Source: Neodontobutis hainanensis (lineage: Eukaryota > Chordata > Actinopteri > Gobiiformes > Odontobutidae). From it: a DNA stretch of 64,000 nt. The position numbers were made by a program, and so were the translations under genes. The notes under the pieces are model-generated. The model did no database searches. It worked only from the letters and a program-made list of their open reading frames with translations, and was not told where the DNA came from. Shown piece by piece: positions 33,341 through 44,952 of this stretch; within the stretch, counting starts at the first letter, position 1; every line of letters starts with the position of its first letter. The stretch is taken from positions 1-64,000 of the forward strand of contig JALDNG010000941.1 in assembly GCA_024349245.1 (NCBI GenBank), in the 5' to 3' direction.

Positions 33341-33999
33341 GCGTGTGTGTGTGTGTGTGTGCGTGTGCGTGTGTGTGTGTGTAATTTATTACAATTTACT
33401 GACATTTCAAATATTTCCACTGCAGAAATGTGACTGAACTCCTGGGGGGAGAGCAATACATCTCCTGTTCAGTGGTGTTACCAGCATTGTGCCACCTGTT
33501 CAGAGTTATGGAGCCATCAGATGATGATCCGGTCTATGTGTTGAGGTTCAAGAAGGTGTTTACCACAGACCTAGCTAAACGTAAGGAAAGCACCAACCTC
33601 ACATGGCTGAAGATCGCTACTGCCCTGGACCCCAGGTTTAAGGACCTGAAGTGTCTTCCTAAAGACGAAAGGAATGAGGTGTGGAAATCAATAAGCAACC
33701 TGGTAAAGGAAGAGAGGCTGGCACAACAATCATCTGCAGATACAACAGGAAAACAGCCACCGAAGAAGAGCAGGATGTCAGTCTTCTTGCTTTGTTCATC
33801 TGATTCAGATTCAGAAGATGAAGAGTCCATAGACAACTCCCTGGACCGCTACAAATCAGATCCCAAAATTGACATGGACCAGTGTCCACTGCAGTGGTGG
33901 TCAATGAGAGAAGGAGCACATGCTTTGAGGGCTGCTTTGTCCCCTGATAATGTAAACCGACTGGTCTGTCTAAGTTGCTGGCTTAATGTAAAAGAGTAG
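32147..33999 (+). pseudogene. hAT transposase (ZBED-like), nearly intact, one intron
   Basis: Frame from about 32147: the BED zinc finger (MVCTICKAEFKYY, then LKAKHP) is cut by one in-frame TGA at 32270-32272, probably from CGA. The same frame then runs open to 33243: DHWTS and LTTLGTDSAWNM (RNase-H-like fold) and VATRWNSTLEM (the RW motif of hAT nucleases). A GT-AG intron follows (33244-33425) that holds a GT microsatellite; splicing restores an Arg codon. Exon 2 runs to 33999 and contains PLQWW but then jumps to LSPDNVNRLVCLS, so the roughly 40 residues with the conserved hAT C-terminal dimerisation segment, including the usual ATS/SER motif, are missing. Not expected to be active. Confidence 0.88.
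33294..33382. repeat. (GT)n microsatellite in transposase intron
   Basis: GT repeats with GCGT interruptions, inside the intron of the hAT transposase, near its 5' side. Confidence 0.95.
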
Positions 34000-35208
34000 G
34001 CAAAATCTTTCGATGAAAAAAAAAAACATTCTCCTTTTGTTATTCATATTGCAAAGACTTATGTTCCTTTTTGAAATTCAACTGGCACTTAAACATTATT
34101 TTTTTTTAATATATTGTTGGTGCATTAATAAATTATTTAGTTTGGCCAATTGGCTTAAGTTCTAAACTGATCTAGACTTTTGATGACCTTGAGGGTTTTA
34201 ATATTCAACTTTCACTTTGTTTATAATGTTGCTGCACACATTTTATTTGATGGGAACAGCTACTCTGTGGTTCTGTGGAGAGTCTGTTTACAGTTCAAAT
34301 GTTATTAAAATGTTATGTCATTAAAAACTTTGTGTTGTTTAATTTAATTAGGTGATTCTACATTTAAATATTGATGATAACAAGCTTGGGGGAAAACACA
34401 ATTAATTGCAATTAATTACAGAAAATGTGCAATTAATTAGTTAATTTTTTTTAATCGATTCCCAGCCCTAATAAAAAGACATCCAAGGAATTGATAATGC
34501 CAATCAGCAGTGTTCAAAATTAGGGATTTTTTTAAAACAAAACCAAGGTCGGGTAGACCAACAATATTTCAGCCACAACTGCCAGAAAAATTGTATGGGA
34601 TGCATAGAAAAATCTACAAAAAACATGATTAATAACAAGATGAATGCAGCATAAACATTTGCAGCTCGGAAGCTGCGCATGGGACATATTTGGACGTTTC
34701 GACATGACAACAATCCAAAGCACAATGCCAAGTCGACCCGTCATTGGCTACAGCAGCATAAAGTGTAAGTTTTGGACTGGCCATATTAGTCTCCTGACCT
34801 CAATGTCATTGAGCCACTATGGGGAGATCTCAAATGTGCAGTTTATGCAAGACAGCCTAAGAATTTACAGGAACTGAAAGGTTTTTTGCTAAGAACACTG
34901 GGCAGCTTTATAGTCTGAGAAAATACAGGGCCTCATCCACAACTACCACAAAAGACTTTAAGCTCTCATTGATGTTAAAGGTTGCAATAAACAGTATTAA
35001 GAACTGGTGTATGTAAACTTAAGAATCATTTGGGTAGTTTCCGTTGTCATTATGATTTATAAAGAGTAAACACAAATGTTAGACAATAAATGGCTTTACC
35101 CAACCACTATGAGTGAAATAATTTTTTTTGTGCTATCATTCATATTGTCATAATTGCCAATAAATCACAAATTCTGCCAGGCTATGTAAACTTATGAGCA
35201 AAACTGTA

Positions 35209-37593
35209 TAGATAAAGACATAAGATGTGTATAATTATTTGAGTATTTAATAACTTTTTTTTTATTTTATGAATAAATAATCTACCCAGACAGAAGTCAC
35301 CTAACCAGCCTGGTGGGCAATCCACTTTGAGGTTAGTGTTGGAGGGAAAAGGTTGGGGTAGTTGATAGGCTTTGTCACATTGACCATGTTTTCACATGCT
35401 TTTCTTGTCTCTAATGTGAGCAACACAATGATTGACATGGACAAAACTGTTGACATGATGACCTTCTCAGCAGAACCACATTACTTTTTATTGCATTATC
35501 CGTAAACCCCTGTGAAAAATTGACCATCCACTACCCACAAGAGATATCCTAAAGCACTTTGAAACACTACACTGGCTGAGACTTAAAATCTTGATCTACT
35601 GTATGTTTGGTCACATGTTGAAAGGGGTGGTCACTGTAGAATGTTTCTAGTAACTTTGTCCTTGATGACATATTGCATCTCATTGACCAGACACACATCT
35701 GTACTGGTTTTAGAAGTCTTTTATTGGCAGCCCCTACAATCTCACATAATCCAGCCTCATGGTGCACGCCTGTCACTAAAGCTATTTTTGAAATGGTCTT
35801 CAGTGGGGGACCAGCTGCTCCACTTTTAGAGCAGTGTGGGTGGGTGCATACCTTTGGTGGAAGCCCCTGTGGGTTCACCCTACTGTCACTGTCCATCTTA
35901 ACGCAATTCCACTTTCTGTAGATGTCTGAAGCCAGCCAGGCGTTCGAACAACAAGTAACTGCCAATTTGGACTGTGCAAAAAGTGGACACTAGAAGAATT
36001 TCAGCAAAGGTCAACAGTAATTTTCTTTGAGGTGGAGCTGCCGCCAAAATGACTCGAGATTCGTAAGTTTCAATAACTTAGAAATTGGATGTATTGTCAC
36101 TCAATAAAATCCTACAATTGTTAATGGTCTTGTCCCTCTATGTGAGGAACTAGCTTTAAAGTTTAGCGAGTATTTGTTCATTATTTGATGCCCTCTAGAA
36201 AGATTTGCTCACCAGATGAGACGCTTGATATTTTTAGAACAGCAGTGACTTGAGAATGGTTTTGAGGAGTCTGTTACTATCAAGTAACGGGGAACTATCT
36301 TCTTGACTGCCATAGAAGCTGCCTTTTAGTTAGTTTAGTTTTAGAAAATAGTTCTTAGATATGCCACGTTTTGTGCACTTTTTTGTATAAAACCAATGGG
36401 ACATATTTTCCACCAAGTCCTGCATTTACCATTATATTTTAAAAAAAAAGAAATGAACATTCAGTCAGTAAGATGCATAGTGTGTTCTGACAAATAATGA
36501 GTGCACAATAATGATGCACATCTCAATGCAAGATTTTGACTAAAAATTTGACTTACGTCTTAAAATTTTAAAACATATTTTTGCTGTGGCAGACATTTCT
36601 GGTGTTTGAAAAGCACCCAATTTTTTAACAACTGTGTGACCTCCACTATAGTTTTAGAACTGACATGGTACTGTTATGCATATGGACATTTTTTAAAATG
36701 ATGACGCAAATAGACGAATAAATCAATATCTGCTCGTCTTTTTGATTGGTTGTTAAGCAGAAATAAGATTGTGTTGATTCTACAAGATTGTATTTAAATG
36801 AAAATACAATAGTCTGGATGTAGCTTTAAGCAGGTAATATTGGTCATTTTGTTCATTCTGGTCAAATTTTTAACTGTAAAAAGTTATAGAAAAATTCTTC
36901 CACCTTTGGTTGTACTGTATCCTGTTTGTTTAGATCACAGTGGTGAGTGTGCATCAGTGCGTGCCACCTGTTGTCAGAGCTGTCAGCAGCAGGACAGTTC
37001 ACCCAGCAACAATGACATCATTGTCCCAAGCCCCTGCTGTCCCTCTGTCTTCAGTAAATATTCCACAAGTATTCATTGTTCTAAGTTGGTTGGGCTGAGT
37101 GTGTTTATATTTTTAAATTAGTATTCTAATTAATTTACTTTTTCAACTGAATTGCCATTAAATTACTTTTGAAGCAAATTTAAGATATTAAGATATAATT
37201 AAGATAAAAAAAAGGATTAAACTAGGGCTGTGCCCAAACTTTTCTTTAGAATTGCATTGCGATCTTCACTATGGTTGATGTCAATGATAAGCTTACGGGA
37301 TATTAATCAACAGGTCCACCAGCCAATCGCCAGTAACAGCGTATGGGACTGAGCAGCAGTTACGGCTGACTTGTTGAGAAATCGCAGAGAAGGAAGAGTC
37401 AAGTTGATTGTCGTTATCAAGTGTTTGTGCAACAAGTATTTGCAAGTAATTTGAAGTAAAAGCACCCGGGTTCAGGTTTCAAGGTAAAGATGAAAATTGA
37501 GTTGACAGTATCTGTATCTGTGGTTAGCAGCAGCGCTAGCAATTAATGAGAGTCAATCACGTCGTCTTTAGCTGCAGTATGGCCAATGACAAA
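35209..37593. other. enah intron 1, nothing recognised
   Basis: Unique-looking intron sequence. The phrase actagggctgtgcccaaact at 37222 resembles a hAT-type end, but without a partner. Confidence 0.4.
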
Positions 37594-37818
37594 CATTCGC
37601 AGTGGTTCAGTGGTAGAGTGTTTGTCCTATAACTGGAAGGTTGGCGGTTTGATTCCCCCTCTCCCCAGTTCATAATGTATTTTTTGTCTTTGGGCAACCC
37701 ACCTTTCCTCCATTGGTGTTCTTCTGTAACACTGGTGTATGAATGTGTGTGTGAATGGAAAGCTTTGAGTGCCTAATAGGTGGAAAAACGCTATATAAAA
37801 GCCATGCTATTTACCATG
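37594..37818 (+). repeat. tRNA-derived SINE
   Basis: tRNA-like head with A-box TGGTTCAGTGGTAGAG (37603-37618) and B-box GGTTTGATTCC (37646-37656), then the conserved body (ctttgggcaacccacctttc, taacactggtgtatgaatg) and the end cgctatataaaagccatgct. The fragments at 719-768 and 2689-2750 belong to a related family. Confidence 0.85.
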
Positions 37819-37889
37819 CCAATAAACACAAAGGTGAAGGTCAGGTTTAGAAAGTTAATTATCGTTTAGGATAGCATATACAACGTTAC

Positions 37890-38090
37890 TTTTGTACAGT
37901 GTAGTGGATAATGGAGGCTACCACAGAGTCATAAAAAGTCCTGAACTGAAAAGGCCTGCAGACTCCAAAGGACCTTAGTCTCCTCAGAAGGTGGAGGTGA
38001 CTCTGGCCCTTCTTGTACAGGGCATTGGTGTTGTGAGACCTATTGCTCAAGTGAACACCCACAGTGAACTATCTACTGTCAGCCAAATCT
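37890..38090 (-). mobile_element. LINE RT thumb fragment
   Basis: The minus-strand translation gives NALYKKGQSHLHLLRRLRSF, GVCRPF and FYDSVVASIIHYTV, a conserved segment C-terminal to the RT palm in fish LINEs. Open over about 60 codons, truncated at both sides. Confidence 0.7.
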
Positions 38091-38339
38091 GTGGAGTACA
38101 AATAAAGGATATACTATACTTAAGCAACTTAAAACTTTATTAGACACTTAAAACACACTAGGATAGATGAGTTAGAAATGCTATTTAATGTTCTACGTTT
38201 GAACTTGTGTTGGCTTTATAGTGTGCTTTTTATTCTTCTCCATTCATGGCTTGGTATCCAATAATATTTATTTATGTCTATGGTTTACTATAAAAGAAAC
38301 AATTTAATTAAAAGCATGAAAAATAGAATGGTTATTTAT
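38091..38339. other. Spacer, nothing recognised
   Basis: AT-rich spacer between LINE and DIRS fragments. Confidence 0.35.
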
Positions 38340-39850
38340 TGTTTTGTAGATTGTTCTGCATCTTTAGAGTCAAAAGCCTGACAGACGCTGACTCTAGCGG
38401 TTCAGAAGGAGTGCTTACTAAGCCTTCACGCAATATAGCTAGGTCATAGAGAGGAACTGTAGCTCTAGTGGGCAGCCTCAACCGCTTGGCCCCTCAAATG
38501 TAGCGGGCAGCTAGAAGGTGTCTCCCTATCGAGACCCGGTCAATCATGGCGTGGCAAGCCAAAATGGCAGCCACAAAGACCTTGAGTGTGCTAGGATTTA
38601 TGCCCGAGAACAGGTTGTCCTGCAGACACAACACTGAAACAATTTGGCAGTGAAATAATTATACAAGAATATCAGACATACAGAGGGAGGGAAAGGTCCC
38701 CCAAAAAACAAATAAAAAATGGTTTCTAAGTTGTTTTTTTGGACATACTACGATGTAATCAACGATGTGCTCAGAATAGGCTCAGGATACAAAAAAGTCA
38801 AAATTAATTATCTACTAAGGCTCAGTACTAATTAAACAGTCAAGTAATAACCGGCTGAATTAAATCTTCAACAAAACACTAACTATAGAGCAAAATCTCC
38901 AGAAATATAGTCTTTGTATGAGTTTATTTTCTTTTTTGTAAATTGTATGTAGCACACCAAGCTTCAAGACACGCTACATAGGCTCTCCTAGTAGAGGCAG
39001 ACCAAGCACTCCAAATAGTCTCTCCAACATGGGCTTGGAGCCCGATGTTTCTTAATTGGTCCCCCTCAGGGGCCAAACGTGAAAGTTCCAGAGCTCGGGC
39101 CTGGGATGAAACACTGTCCCCAGTGCCTGAGAAAGGAGATCCCTCCTGGTCGAAATCGCCCATGGCAAGCCATCGAGGATAGATATTAGGTCTGAGAACC
39201 ACTTTCTGGTCGGCCAATGCGGCGCTACTAGTAAGAGGCGCGACCCTTGTTGACCGACCTTTGCCTGGACTCCCGGGAGCAGAGCCGCCGGGGGAAACAC
39301 ATAACAGCACAGTCTGAGCCACGTATGGACCATCGCGTCCAGACCCAGGGGAGCTGGAGAAGTCAGAGATAAGTAGAGGGGACATTGTACTGTCTGCTGG
39401 GAAGCAAAGAGGTCCACCTCTGCTTTGTCTTTCCCAGATTTGGCTCACTACCTCTAGACTTCCTCGGGGTGGAGTTTCCAGTCCCCGTGTGTTACAGCCT
39501 GTCTAGACAATAAATCTGCTCCCCCCTTCGTGTGCCCATGGATATGAATCACCCTGAGGAACAGGACCTTGTCCTGAGCCCACTTTGCCCCCCGCAAGCA
39601 ACCTCAGGGACTTTCTGTGCTGTGACATGATTTCAATGTTTGAAATATGTGTCCTTTAAATCGATGGTGACAAACCAGTCGCCTAATTGGATCACAATAT
39701 TTTTTACTGAGCATTTCGAATTTTAATGCTTTGAGGTAGCAGTTTAACTTGCGAAGATCCAAGATCGGTGCATCCCCCCCTTTTTTCATTTATTTATTTT
39801 TTTCTTGGAACTAGAAAATTCCAGCTGTAACCCGGATTGCCTAACTAGTA
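38340..39850 (-). mobile_element. DIRS-type (tyrosine recombinase) retrotransposon fragment
   Basis: Minus-strand order is RT start (GGDAPILDLRKLNCYLKALK, 39789-39604), RNase H/linker (VDLFAS-type frame, 39417-39052: GLDAMVHTWLRL, LLLVAPHWPTRKWFSDL), STRRAYVACLEAWC (near 38990), and after an unrelated 38640-38920 stretch the recombinase core-binding region (INPSTLKVFVAAILACHAMI, 38620-38560; LRLPTRATVPLYDLAILREG with one stop before it). DIRS elements use a tyrosine recombinase instead of an integrase. The catalytic end and the termini are missing. Confidence 0.78.
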
Positions 39851-41594
39851 GGGGAACACCTTCTATGGCCCCTTTATTTAGCAGAAACTGCAGTTCCTGT
39901 GTCAATACATGTGTACAACCCAGCACAGTTCACTTAATTTGTATTCCCTTTTTTCTACATCTGCCCAGTGAACCTATCACTGCAAGACAGAAGCACTTTC
40001 CTGTTGAACACGTTCTTGAATGAAGATTTTGTAATGTATTCAAAATACAAAAAAATTTTTTGTTGTTTTTTTCTATTTTGAAATTAACTATACTTTAGTT
40101 TACTTAAAAAATAATAAACCATTTTTATTTGAATGAATTTATTTAATAAGACAGCAATATTATGCTACTGTACTCAAAATTCTTATTTAACTGTACTCAA
40201 ATTAAACTACGTCTGCAAAGAGACTTGGGACTTGACTTGGAGTTGGGACCATAAGATTTAGACTTGACCTGGACTCTTGACCATACTTAAGCCAAAGACT
40301 TGAGGCTTGACTTGGACTTGACAAATAAGATTTGCGGACACCTCTGTACCCAGCTAACTTGCTTTAACAAAGAGTCAGCTACAATGAGGACGTTAAAAAC
40401 ATAACCATAAATGTACAACTACTACAAAAAAACTATCTCAAGGATAAAATTGACAACGCAGAAAACAGGAACCGAGCTAACCCTAACCCTGTAATCTTTG
40501 GTTCATAAACATTCCCGAACACTCCGATTGCAGGGATATTATTGGATTTATTAACAGTCTCATCCCATTTCTCCTGGGCTAGGATAATTTCCCAACTACA
40601 CTTTGCATCGAGAGGGCGCATTGCTCCCCAACAGCTAACTCTGGGCCAAAAACTAGACCAAGGCCTATGCTGGGCAAGTTTCTTAGCTTCCAGGACAAGG
40701 TCTGTATATTGCGCCTTGGCTTTTCCAAGGATCCCGTATTCACATTTTCCGGACTTCACTTGTAGATTTAGCAAAATGACGGCAACAGTTTGATGCGGTC
40801 AAAAATAAACTCCAGGAAAGGGATGTACATTATTCTTTGCTATATCCATGTACCTTGTGTATCATTGTGGATGAAAACCAATGATTATCCGCTGTTCTGC
40901 CGAGGACTTTATCCAACAGGATGAGTCCTACTTCTCCACAAAATAGTGAGTAAAATATACTGATAATGTGCTTAATGTGCAGATTACTTAATCTGCATTT
41001 GGACTTATCAGTACCTCACACAAGTTGACTTTGCTTTTACTTATGAGAACTAAGAAATTAATTTAATAGTGGAGCCTATTTCTAGTTTTTTGGGAAAAAG
41101 TTGCCTGCTATGGTGAATGAGGTAGCCATTATTGTTTATGCCGTAAAACATGATTACGCTAGAACGTCATGACGTCACATATGTTGCAAAGGGAATGTAA
41201 CACTAAATAAGCACGGTACCTCTCCCTGACTCAAGCGTGTAACACTTTGAATGATCACAAATAGATACAGTATATATGTAAATAAAATAAATATGTATGT
41301 GGACAATTCCACTTATCCTATAATTTCCTTTATTTGTCATTTTCATTTAGGACCCTCCATTTCTTGTTAATTTTGCATTTTATTTGAAACCTGGATCTGC
41401 ATAAAGATACAGGAATATAGTCTACACAAATATGGCTCACTCAGTTTGATTTTTCTGTTTTGTTTTGTTTTTTTGTTTTATGATTGTGCATGTGTGTGTG
41501 TACATGTGTGTGTTTGGTTGTCTTGCTCCCTCTCCCCTGTGCCCAGTCCCAGTGAAATGTCCCTCACATTTAAGTTGATAAAATACAATCTGTT
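39851..41594. other. enah intron 1, mostly unrecognised
   Basis: At 40205-40350 there is a run of short gacttg/ttggactt variants ending in gcggacacctctg, which is found near ends of some fish DNA transposons, but no partner end was identified. The rest is unrecognised. Confidence 0.4.
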
Positions 41595-42160
41595 AGAGGT
41601 CAAATGTTTTTCATTTAAATATTAGAAGCCTACCCTCTAAAATTTACCTCCTCCAAACGTGGGTTACCCTTTACAAACCTGATATTATCACTATCTCAGA
41701 AACCTGGCTACACTCCCATATTACAGACAAATAAAATTACAATTAATGATTTTACAACAAATATGTAGAATTGAGAGGCAGAAGAGAAGGATGGGTTGTA
41801 ATCTACATGGACAATCATTTCAAATCAAAATATATTGCCACTATTGCCCCTGTTCATTTTGAAAGTATCTTTGTCAAAGTAACATTCCATGTCAACAAAG
41901 TATTAAGAGGGGGCTGCAGAGGGGGTCTGTATATGCTTCTGACAGAAGCATATACAGACCCCCTCTGCAGCAGCAGACTCAGTGGCAAGTATTCTCAACA
42001 CTATTAGCTTACTAGATGTATATAAAACAAAAGAACTTGTAATACTTGGTGATTCGTCTACAAATGATAAGCAACTAATTAATAGTGTACGTTCAACTCA
42101 ACTCATCAAGGAACACACCAGGGTAGATAGCCAGTCATTGTCCCTTTTGCATTGGATTTC
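41595..42160 (+). mobile_element. LINE endonuclease fragment
   Basis: Plus-strand reading: FHLNIRSLP, YKPDIITISETWLHSHITD (endonuclease Glu motif), then GRREGWVVIYMDNHFKSK and FESIFVKVTFH, a snap-back duplication, and ADSVASILNTI and ELVILGDSST (degraded GDFN). Truncated on the right by a Tc1-like fragment. Jockey-type endonuclease, not functional. Confidence 0.72.
41913..41971. repeat. Perfect inverted repeat, 29-bp arms, 1-nt loop
   Basis: Arm 41913-41941 (starts GCTGCAGAGGGGGTCTGTAT) is the exact complement of 41943-41971, with one A between. The right arm is native LINE coding sequence (YRPP motif of the endonuclease); the left arm is an extra inverted copy. Confidence 0.97.
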
Positions 42161-42164
42161 TGAT

Positions 42165-42476
42165 AAAAAACTTTACATACCCTGATCATTTTGGCCTGAT
42201 AACATACATACAAGTTGACACAAATAGGTTTGAATGGCTTCTAAAGGTAGCCTATGATCTGTTTGCCTGCGATCAGTGTGTGTGTCTAAAAGGTCAGTAA
42301 GTTTCTGGGCTCCTGACAGACCCTTCCAGTGTTGTACTAACAATTCTGTATTCTGAGTCATTTGAAAAGCAAATAGAATTGTACAAAGGTCTGCGGGAAA
42401 AGGTAATTTAACTGTATAAAACAGGAATAGGATATTAAAAGATATCCAAGGAATTGAGAATGCCAATTAGCAGTGT
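42165..42476 (+). mobile_element. Tc1/Sleeping Beauty-like 5' fragment
   Basis: ctttacataccctgatcatt, tggcctgataacatacatac and tgcgggaaaaggtaatt follow the same order as in the left half of the Tc1-like element at 31690-31984, and gatatccaaggaattgagaa matches its continuation at 34480. Cut off at the GATG tail of the neighbouring Rex3-like element. Confidence 0.82.
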
Positions 42477-44385
42477 CCATCCATCCATCCATCTTTTACC
42501 ACTTATCCGGGGCCAGGGTCGCTGGGGCAGTAGACTAAGCAGAGGCGCCCAGACTTCCCTCTCTTCAGACACATCTTCCAGCTCTTCCGTAGGGATACTG
42601 AGGCATGAAGGAGTTTCTCACCTTATCTCTAAGAGAGTGCGCCACAACCCTGGAGAAAGCTCATTTCGGCTACCTATATCCGGAATGGAGCCAACAGGCC
42701 AACATCATCTGCAAAAAGGAGAGACAAGATCTTGTGGTTCTTAAACCAGACTTCCTCCAGCCCCTCGCTGTGCTTAGAAACCCTATCAATAAAAATAATG
42801 AACAGGACCGGTGACAAAGGGCAGCCGTGCCAGAGTCCAACATGCACCGGGAACAGGTCTGACTTACTGCCGGCTATGTCAACCAAGCTACTGCTCCAGT
42901 CGTACACGGACCAGACAGCCCTTAGCAAAAGGCCCCGGACACCATACTTTAGGAGCACCCCCCACAGGGCGCCATGAGGGATACAGTCGAATGCCTTCTC
43001 CATATCCACAAAGCACATGTGAGCTGGTTGGGCAAACTCCTGGCAAGACTTTCCTGGGGAGGCTGAGGAGTGTGACGTTCTTGAAAAGAAGGACCACCAC
43101 CCCAGTCTGCCAGTACAGAGGTACTGTCCTCAACTGCCACGTCATGTTGCAGAGGCGTTTCAGCTAAGACAGCTCCACAACATCCAGAGACTTGAGGTAC
43201 TCGGGGCCTTGGTACCCGGGGCCTTGACATCAAGGACCTTCCCAATCCCTCAGTGAATTCAGCATGGGTGATGGACAAGTCCACCTCTGAGCCCTTGGCC
43301 TCTGCTTCTTCAGTGGAAGACGTGTTGTGGTGTTGAGAGTATCCTCAAAGTTTTCCTTCCACCGCCCAACAATGTCCCAAGTTGAAGTTAGCAGATTCCC
43401 ACCTCCAGTGGAAACAGTGTTGGCAGGGCACTGCTTCCCCCTCCTGATGCGCCGGACGGTTTGCCAGAATTTCTTCAAGGCCGACCAATAGTCCTTCTCC
43501 ATGGCCTCACCAAACTCCTCCCAGACCCGAGTTTTTTTCCTCCACAACCACCCGGACAGCAGTCCGCTTGGGTTGCAGGGAACCTATCAGCTGCCTCAAG
43601 ACATCAGGCTCAGTAGGTCTCTTTCTTCAGCTTGACGGCATCCCTTACTTCCGGTGTCCATCACCGGGTTCGGGGGTTGTCGCTACGACAGGCATTGGAG
43701 ACTTTACGAGCACAGCACCGAGTGGCCGCGTCAACATGGAGGTGGAGAACATGGTCAACTTGAAATCAATGTCTCCATCCTCCCTTGGGATCTGGTTGAA
43801 GTTTTGCAGGAGGTGGCTGTTCAAGATCTTTCTGACAGGGTACTCAGCGAAACGTTCCCAACAGACCCTCACAGTACGTTTGGGTCTGCCGAGTCTGTCC
43901 AGCTTTCTCCTCCGACATCAGATCCAACTCACCACCAGGTGGTGTTCAGTTCCGCTGAGCAAACTGAGACTAACAGAAAAGTCCAATAACAGAACATCAC
44001 TCGTGTTCAGATCGGGTGGCCGTTCCTCCCAATCACGTCCCTCCAGGTGTCCCAGTGGAATGACGTCCCCAGTCTTAGCACTTTACAGCACCCCTCCCAG
44101 AGACTCCAAGAAAGCCGGGTATTCTGCACTGCCCTTTGGCCCGTAAGCACAAACAATAGTGAGAGACCTATCCGCGACCCAAAGGCACAGGGAAGCAACC
44201 CTCTTGTTCACCGGGTGAGCTGGGGGCAATGAGCAAGCCCACACTACCCGCCGCCGTTCACCGCTGGCAACTCCAGAGTAGTGGAGAGTCCAGCTTCTCT
44301 TGAGGAGTTAGGTTCCAGAGCCCAAGCTGTGTGTGGAGGTGAGCTCGTCTATTTCTAGTTGGTATCTCACAAGCTAAGGCTAAAT
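42477..44385 (-). mobile_element. Rex3-like RTE retrotransposon with GATG tail
   Basis: The 3' end on the minus strand is a (GATG)n repeat (complement of ccatccatcc at 42477-42494), the known tail of teleost Rex3/RTE elements. Coding frames upstream in order: RT palm (MCFVDMEKAFDCIPHGALWG, GCPLSPVLFIIFIDR, SLLFADDVGLL; 43018-42674), RT fingers (WQTGVVVLLFKN, 43145-42888), linker (RVWEEFGEAMEKDYWSALKK, 43547-43230; CWERFAEYPVRKI, 43872-43645) and endonuclease C terminus (44198-44007). At least five frame changes. It lies directly against the Tc1-like fragment. Confidence 0.85.
42674..43018 (-). pseudogene. Rex3-like RT palm domain
   Basis: 115 codons in frame. It contains MCFVDMEKAFDC (motif A), GCPLSPVLF (motif B) and LLFADDVGLL (catalytic FADD intact). 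The frame is interrupted on both sides, so no active enzyme can be made. Confidence 0.8.
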
Positions 44386-44394
44386 TTCTCCTTT

Positions 44395-44632
44395 TAAGAT
44401 TGTGAAATACTCAGACCGGCCCTTCTGGCACCAACAACCATGCCACGCTCAAAATTGCTTAAATCACCTTTCTTTGCCATTCTGACATACAGTTTGGAGT
44501 TCAGGAGATTGTCTTGACCAGGACCACACCCCTAAATGCACTGAAGCAACTGTCATGTGATTGGTTGATTAGATTCTTGCATTAATGAGAAATTGAACAG
44601 GTGTTCCTAATAATCCTTTAGGTGAGTGTATT
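44395..44632 (-). mobile_element. Tc1/mariner-like element, 5' end fragment
   Basis: The complement reads tacactcacctaaaggattattaggaacacc in two overlapping pieces (end at about 44632), a very common fish mariner-type terminus. The start of its transposase follows: MAKKGDLSNFERGMVVGARR then AGLSISQS, the N-terminal helix-turn-helix region. Truncated at 44395 next to the Rex3-like element. A different family from the Tc1-like copies at 31523 and 42165. Confidence 0.8.
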
Positions 44633-44944
44633 TTAAAAATGGAGGACCAGTTTAATTCTTGCAACAATGAAACAAATTAGACACATGTAACAATGGTTCA
44701 AGGTGATTTGCTTAAAAAGTTTACAGTACATGAAGTTTTTATTATGTGTACATCCTTGACACCTTATAATTGTCTTCTTTGTTTATGTTCTTTTTTTTGT
44801 GAGCAAATGTCGCCTGCACTTTCTCTATACTTTTAACTGCCATTGATTCAAGCCGTATAGACCAATCGTAACATCCCTAACAAAACTCTATGCCAGCAAC
44901 ACAATGAACAATCTCAGACCTTTGATAATAAAGCCCAGATGTCG
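44633..44944. other. Spacer, nothing recognised
   Basis: No feature recognised. Confidence 0.35.
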
Positions 44945-44952
44945 TCTTAAGG

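Larger units (their letters stand above)
31985..34470 (+). mobile_element. hAT transposon with BED-type transposase, 8-bp TSD
   Basis: Ends TAGGGATGGG and (complement) TAGGGCTGGG; target duplication ATAAAAAG is perfect on both sides (31977-31984 and 34471-34478). Subterminal regions are rich in taattaattgc-type motifs. Length 2,486 bp. It carries one transposase gene, broken by a single stop and a 3' deletion, and it sits inside the Tc1-like element, so it is the younger of the two. Confidence 0.95.
31523..35206 (+). mobile_element. Tc1/Sleeping Beauty-like element, split by a hAT insertion
   Basis: The left inverted repeat (31523-31720) and right inverted repeat (35005-35206) match over about 200 bp: phrases gtggttgggt, tttgtgtttactctt and agtttacata occur in mirrored order. 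The right end is CTG followed by TA, the Tc1 target. The left outer end is lost in an AT microsatellite. The transposase reading starts with atggggaaaaagaa near 31903 and continues after the hAT (DNNPKHNAK and NVIEPLWGDLK, 34690-34840), with internal deletion and stops. Length without the hAT is about 1.2 kb. Confidence 0.85.

Noticed and set aside
37594..37670. tRNA gene candidate
   Set aside because: A- and B-boxes are those of a SINE head; no proper cloverleaf and a SINE body follows.
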